Positions 7,202 through 9,637 of a DNA stretch of 9,637 bases are shown here, piece by piece; the first letter of the stretch is position 1; each line of letters begins with the position of its first letter. The stretch is from contig JAYOED010000081.1 in NCBI GenBank assembly GCA_038106575.1, positions 1 to 9,637 of the forward strand, given 5' to 3'. The notes under the pieces are model-generated. The model searched no databases, was not told the origin of the DNA, and saw nothing but the letters and a program-made list of their open reading frames with translations. Source of the DNA: Ga0077527 sp038106575. Its GTDB lineage: Bacteria; Pseudomonadota; Gammaproteobacteria; Burkholderiales; SG8-41. Position numbers and translations under genes: made by a program.

Positions 7202-8160
7202 GATTTGCGTATTTGATAACCTTGAGCCAGCCTTCGTATTCGCTGCGCCAGAATTTCGCCAATGCCTCCGGAGTGCCCGGCGCAGGCTCGGCACCCTGGC
7301 TGGCCAGCCGCTTGGCTAAATCGGGTTGTGACAGTGCCATGACAGCATCAGCATTGATTTTTGCAATGATATTTTTCGGTGTGGCCGCCGGGGCGAGCAG
7401 GGCATACCAGGTCACGTACTGGAATCCCCTGAACCCGCCTTCCTCCACAGTGGGAATTTCAGGAGCCGCCTGTGAGCGTTTCGCGCTGCCGACCGCAATA
7501 CCGCGCAAACGGCCGTTTTTCACATGCGGCAGTACTGTCGGCATACTGTTGAACATTGCTGAAATTTGTCCGGAAATCAGGTCGGTCAATGCAGGTGCCG
7601 TCCCCTTGTAGGGAATGTGGGTTAGATTAATACCCGCCATCGTTTTCAGCAGTTCCATTCCCAGATGCTGCGGACTGCCGGGACCGACGGAGCCATAGTT
7701 GATTTCCCCGGGCTTGGCTTTGGCCAATCTCACCAGTTCATTGACGTTACGCACCGGCAGGGATGGGTGCACGGCAAGCATCTGCGGATTGATCACCGTG
7801 AGCGTGATCGGCGCGAGATCCCTGAACACGTCATACGAAAGTTTTTTATTGGTCGCTGGCGCCAACGCCAGGGATCCAGAAGTACNNNNNNNNNNGGGTG
7901 TGACCGTCAGGCTGGGAGCGAAGTACTGTTTCGACACCAATGATACCGTTGGCACCGGGCCGGTTTTCCACCACGATCTGCTGTTTCCATGCTTCGCTCA
8001 GCCGTTGCGCCAGTGCACGGCCGACAAAATCGGTTGGTCCTCCGGGCGGGAAATGGATGATCATGCGCACTGGTTTGGTGGGGAACGTTTGCGCACACGC
8101 AGGCGCAGCCGCAGCCGAAAACACCAGCACCATAACCAGACCGATAAACGTTTTTTTCAT
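7188..8160 (-). CDS. Bug-type (TctC family) periplasmic solute receptor, interrupted by an assembly gap
   Basis: The N-terminal part (7896-8160) starts with a signal peptide: MKK, a hydrophobic stretch at 5-19, and likely cleavage after ACA (21-23). It then shows the ligand-loop motif PGGPTD (39-44), typical of Bug receptors, and VENRPGANG. The C-terminal part (7188-7885) has TSGSLALAP, YGSVGPGSPQHLGMEL, HIPYKGTAPAL and IPTVEEGG, all family hallmarks. The halves are in different frames as printed because ten Ns (7886-7895) sit between them; nine missing bases would restore the frame. Total length would be about 324 residues, normal for the family. AGAGAGG lies about 7 nt before the ATG. Bug proteins bind carboxylates, amides and related small molecules, often for tripartite tricarboxylate transporters, but many are orphans, as here: no TctA/TctB is visible. 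The gene is divergent from the acyl-CoA synthetase. Confidence 0.9.
7886..7895. other. Assembly gap of ten Ns inside the Bug gene
   Basis: Ten undetermined bases lie between the codons for DGHT and TSGS on the - strand. The printed length shifts the frame by one base. With nine bases the protein would read T-L(or P/H/Q/R)-x-x-(G/S/C/R)-TSGS, which suits the family. The N count is therefore best taken as a placeholder and not as a frameshift in the organism. Confidence 0.9.
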
Positions 8161-8207
8161 GAACTGCCTCTCTTGGCAAAGCGGTCGGCGCAGAATCTAC
8201 CACGGTA

Positions 8208-8220
8208 CGGGTTTGACCCG
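8208..8220. promoter_or_regulatory. Palindrome CGGGT-TTG-ACCCG, possible operator
   Basis: A 13-bp inverted repeat with perfect 5-bp arms lies between the divergent Bug and acyl-CoA synthetase genes. It overlaps the proposed -35 box of the latter, so a bound regulator could block that promoter. Five-bp arms occur by chance fairly often. Confidence 0.3.
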
Positions 8221-8241
8221 CATCGCCGCTGCCGTTATCGT
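8213..8241 (+). promoter_or_regulatory. Candidate sigma-70 promoter of the acyl-CoA synthetase gene
   Basis: TTGACC (8213-8218, 5 of 6 matches) and TATCGT (8236-8241, 4 of 6) are spaced by 17 nt. Transcription would begin near 8248, leaving a leader of about 27 nt before the ATG at 8275. Confidence 0.45.
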
Positions 8242-8274
8242 GCCGCGAATCTCCCTTAACCCTGAGTCCAACCA

Positions 8275-9637
8275 ATGAACGAAGCTGTTCAAGCCCTGTT
8301 GCATCCCCGGTCGATCGCAGTCATCGGCGCCTCTTCCGACTTCAACAAGATTAATGGCCGCACTCTAAAAGCCCTGGTCGACAAGAAATACTCCGGAAAT
8401 CTCTATCCGGTGAATCCAAAATATCAGACCTTGCTTGACTTGCCCTGTTATCCGGATGTTGCTTCCATTTCGGGCAAGGTAGATCTAGCGGTCGTCGCAG
8501 TGCCTGCCAAACATGTGCCTGCAACTTTGCTCGAACTGGGAAAAAAGCAGGTCAAGGCAGCGGTCGTATTCAGCTCTGGATTCAGCGAAGTCGGCGGAGA
8601 CGGTGTCCGGCTTGAAGCGGAATTGAAAACAGCCATCCGCGAAAGCGGAGTCCGCATACTCGGTCCGAACTGCCTGGGCCTGGTCAACGTTGCCGAGAAC
8701 ATGATGGCCACGTTCAGCCAGTTTTCACTGGGGCCTACACCTGACGGACCTGCAGCCTTCGTAACGCAATCCGGTGCGTTGGGTACCGCCACCACCGGCA
8801 CTGCCCGCAAACGCGGGCTTAATTTTGGCTATTTTGTAAATACTGGCAATGAAGTCGACTTGCAGTTCGTCGACATCATGCGCGCAATCATCGCAGAGGA
8901 GCGCATCAAGGTCGGCGCCGGCTATATCGAAGGTCTCAAAAACGGCCCTGGCCTGCTGGAAGTCGCCGACGATGCCATGCGTCGCGGCAAACCGATTGTG
9001 GTGACCAAGGTTGGCCGCACCAATGCCGGCGCAAAAGCTATCGCCTCGCATACCGGATCACTAGCCGGCGAAGATGCGGTATTTGAGGGGGTCATCCGCC
9101 AGCACGGCATTATCCGTGCCCGTAGTGACGAACAAATACTAGATTTTGTTGATATTTTTACTCAATGCGGATTGCCTGCCGGTAAGGGTATCGGATTCCT
9201 GACCCGTTCCGGTGGCGCTGGTGCGCTAATGGCTGATCGCGCCGAAGAACTTGGACTTACAGTCGCCAAACTGACAGACAAAACAACCCTGACGCTGCGT
9301 GCAACGATTCCGGCCTTCGGTTCACCGAACAATCCGGTAGACATTACGGCGCAAGGCGTCGTCAATCCCTCGTTGATGCGCGAGAGCCTGAAAATCCTGC
9401 TCTCCGATCCCGGTGTGGACATCGCCATTGCATGGCTGTCATTCACCGATAAGTATGCGGAAATCACGGTGCAAGGTTTCATCGAAGCCAAGGCGCAGAC
9501 CAATAAGCCGTTCGTCGTATGCTGGATGGGCATGCCGGATGTTGCCGTGCCATTGATGCGAGCCGCAGGAATTCCGTATCTGCGCGGCGCAGAACCCGCC
9601 GTCGATGCGGTTGCGGCCTTGATGCGCTACGCCGAGA
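8275..9637 (+). CDS. NDP-forming acyl-CoA synthetase (acetate-CoA ligase family), 3' truncated by the window edge
   Basis: The frame runs from ATG 8275 to the window edge, 454 codons without a stop; a TGA lies in frame four codons upstream, so the start is secure. The protein belongs to the ADP/NDP-forming acyl-CoA synthetase superfamily, which interconverts carboxylate, CoA and ATP with acyl-CoA, ADP and phosphate through a phosphohistidine. The N-terminal CoA-binding Rossmann domain has SIAVIGASSD (14-23) and VNPKY. The ligase-CoA domains show LGPNCLGL (about 127-134), QSGALG, NTGNEVD and the acidic YIEGLKNG. The catalytic His lies in ASHTGSLAGED (around residue 260). The C-terminal ATP-grasp domain, if fused as is common, would lie beyond the window. 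Substrate specificity cannot be read. A divergent Bug receptor 114 nt away suggests that an imported carboxylate is the substrate. Confidence 0.93.
   Translation, partial: MNEAVQALLHPRSIAVIGASSDFNKINGRTLKALVDKKYSGNLYPVNPKYQTLLDLPCYPDVASISGKVDLAVVAVPAKHVPATLLELGKKQVKAAVVFSSGFSEVGGDGVRLEAELKTAIRESGVRILGPNCLGLVNVAENMMATFSQFSLGPTPDGPAAFVTQSGALGTATTGTARKRGLNFGYFVNTGNEVDLQFVDIMRAIIAEERIKVGAGYIEGLKNGPGLLEVADDAMRRGKPIVVTKVGRTNAGAKAIASHTGSLAGEDAVFEGVIRQHGIIRARSDEQILDFVDIFTQCGLPAGKGIGFLTRSGGAGALMADRAEELGLTVAKLTDKTTLTLRATIPAFGSPNNPVDITAQGVVNPSLMRESLKILLSDPGVDIAIAWLSFTDKYAEITVQGFIEAKAQTNKPFVVCWMGMPDVAVPLMRAAGIPYLRGAEPAVDAVAALMRYAE

Overview
The window looks like a chromosomal segment of a betaproteobacterium, probably Burkholderiales. 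The grounds are the protein families and their neighbourhood: a Bug-type (TctC) periplasmic receptor, an aromatic/aspartate aminotransferase divergent from uvrB, and uvrB followed closely by a low-molecular-weight phosphatase. This is family recognition by eye, not a database result. Gene-rich parts are moderately GC-rich (about half or slightly more, by hand counts of sampled lines). The stretch around 1350-3170 is clearly more AT-rich (about 40% GC in the BLUF gene).

Layout. (1) 2-607 holds the 3' part of a short-chain dehydrogenase/reductase (SDR) on +, converging with a complete second SDR on - (613-1344); only 5 nt separate the stops. (2) 1345-1956 has no gene I can support, only small repeats. 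(3) 1957-2400 is a stand-alone short BLUF blue-light photoreceptor with all the flavin-site residues. (4) 2671-2746 is tRNA-Asn(GTT) on -, with a near-consensus promoter and an intrinsic terminator. (5) 2843-3165 is a broken AsmA-like N-terminal fragment. (6) 3282-4493 (-) is a class I aminotransferase, divergent from uvrB (4643-6667, +), which is followed 36 nt later by a low-molecular-weight protein tyrosine phosphatase (6704-7201). (7) A Bug receptor (7188-8160, -) overlaps the phosphatase tail-to-tail by 14 nt and contains a 10-N assembly gap. It is divergent from an NDP-forming acyl-CoA synthetase (8275 to the right edge, +), which runs off the window.

Functional reading. uvrB (nucleotide excision repair), the aminotransferase and tRNA-Asn are housekeeping. 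The Bug receptor and acyl-CoA synthetase form a plausible carboxylate capture-and-activation pair sharing a 114-nt divergent control region. The two SDRs suggest oxidoreductive catabolism of unknown substrates. The AT-rich segment with the BLUF gene, the tRNA and the decayed AsmA fragment looks like an accessory or eroding island, although I found no integrase, insertion sequence or att duplication. I see no CRISPR array, toxin-antitoxin pair, phage gene or evidently new multi-gene system. The least explained items are the orphan BLUF protein (with a 10-bp-arm inverted repeat inside its gene) and the Bug/acyl-CoA synthetase control region.
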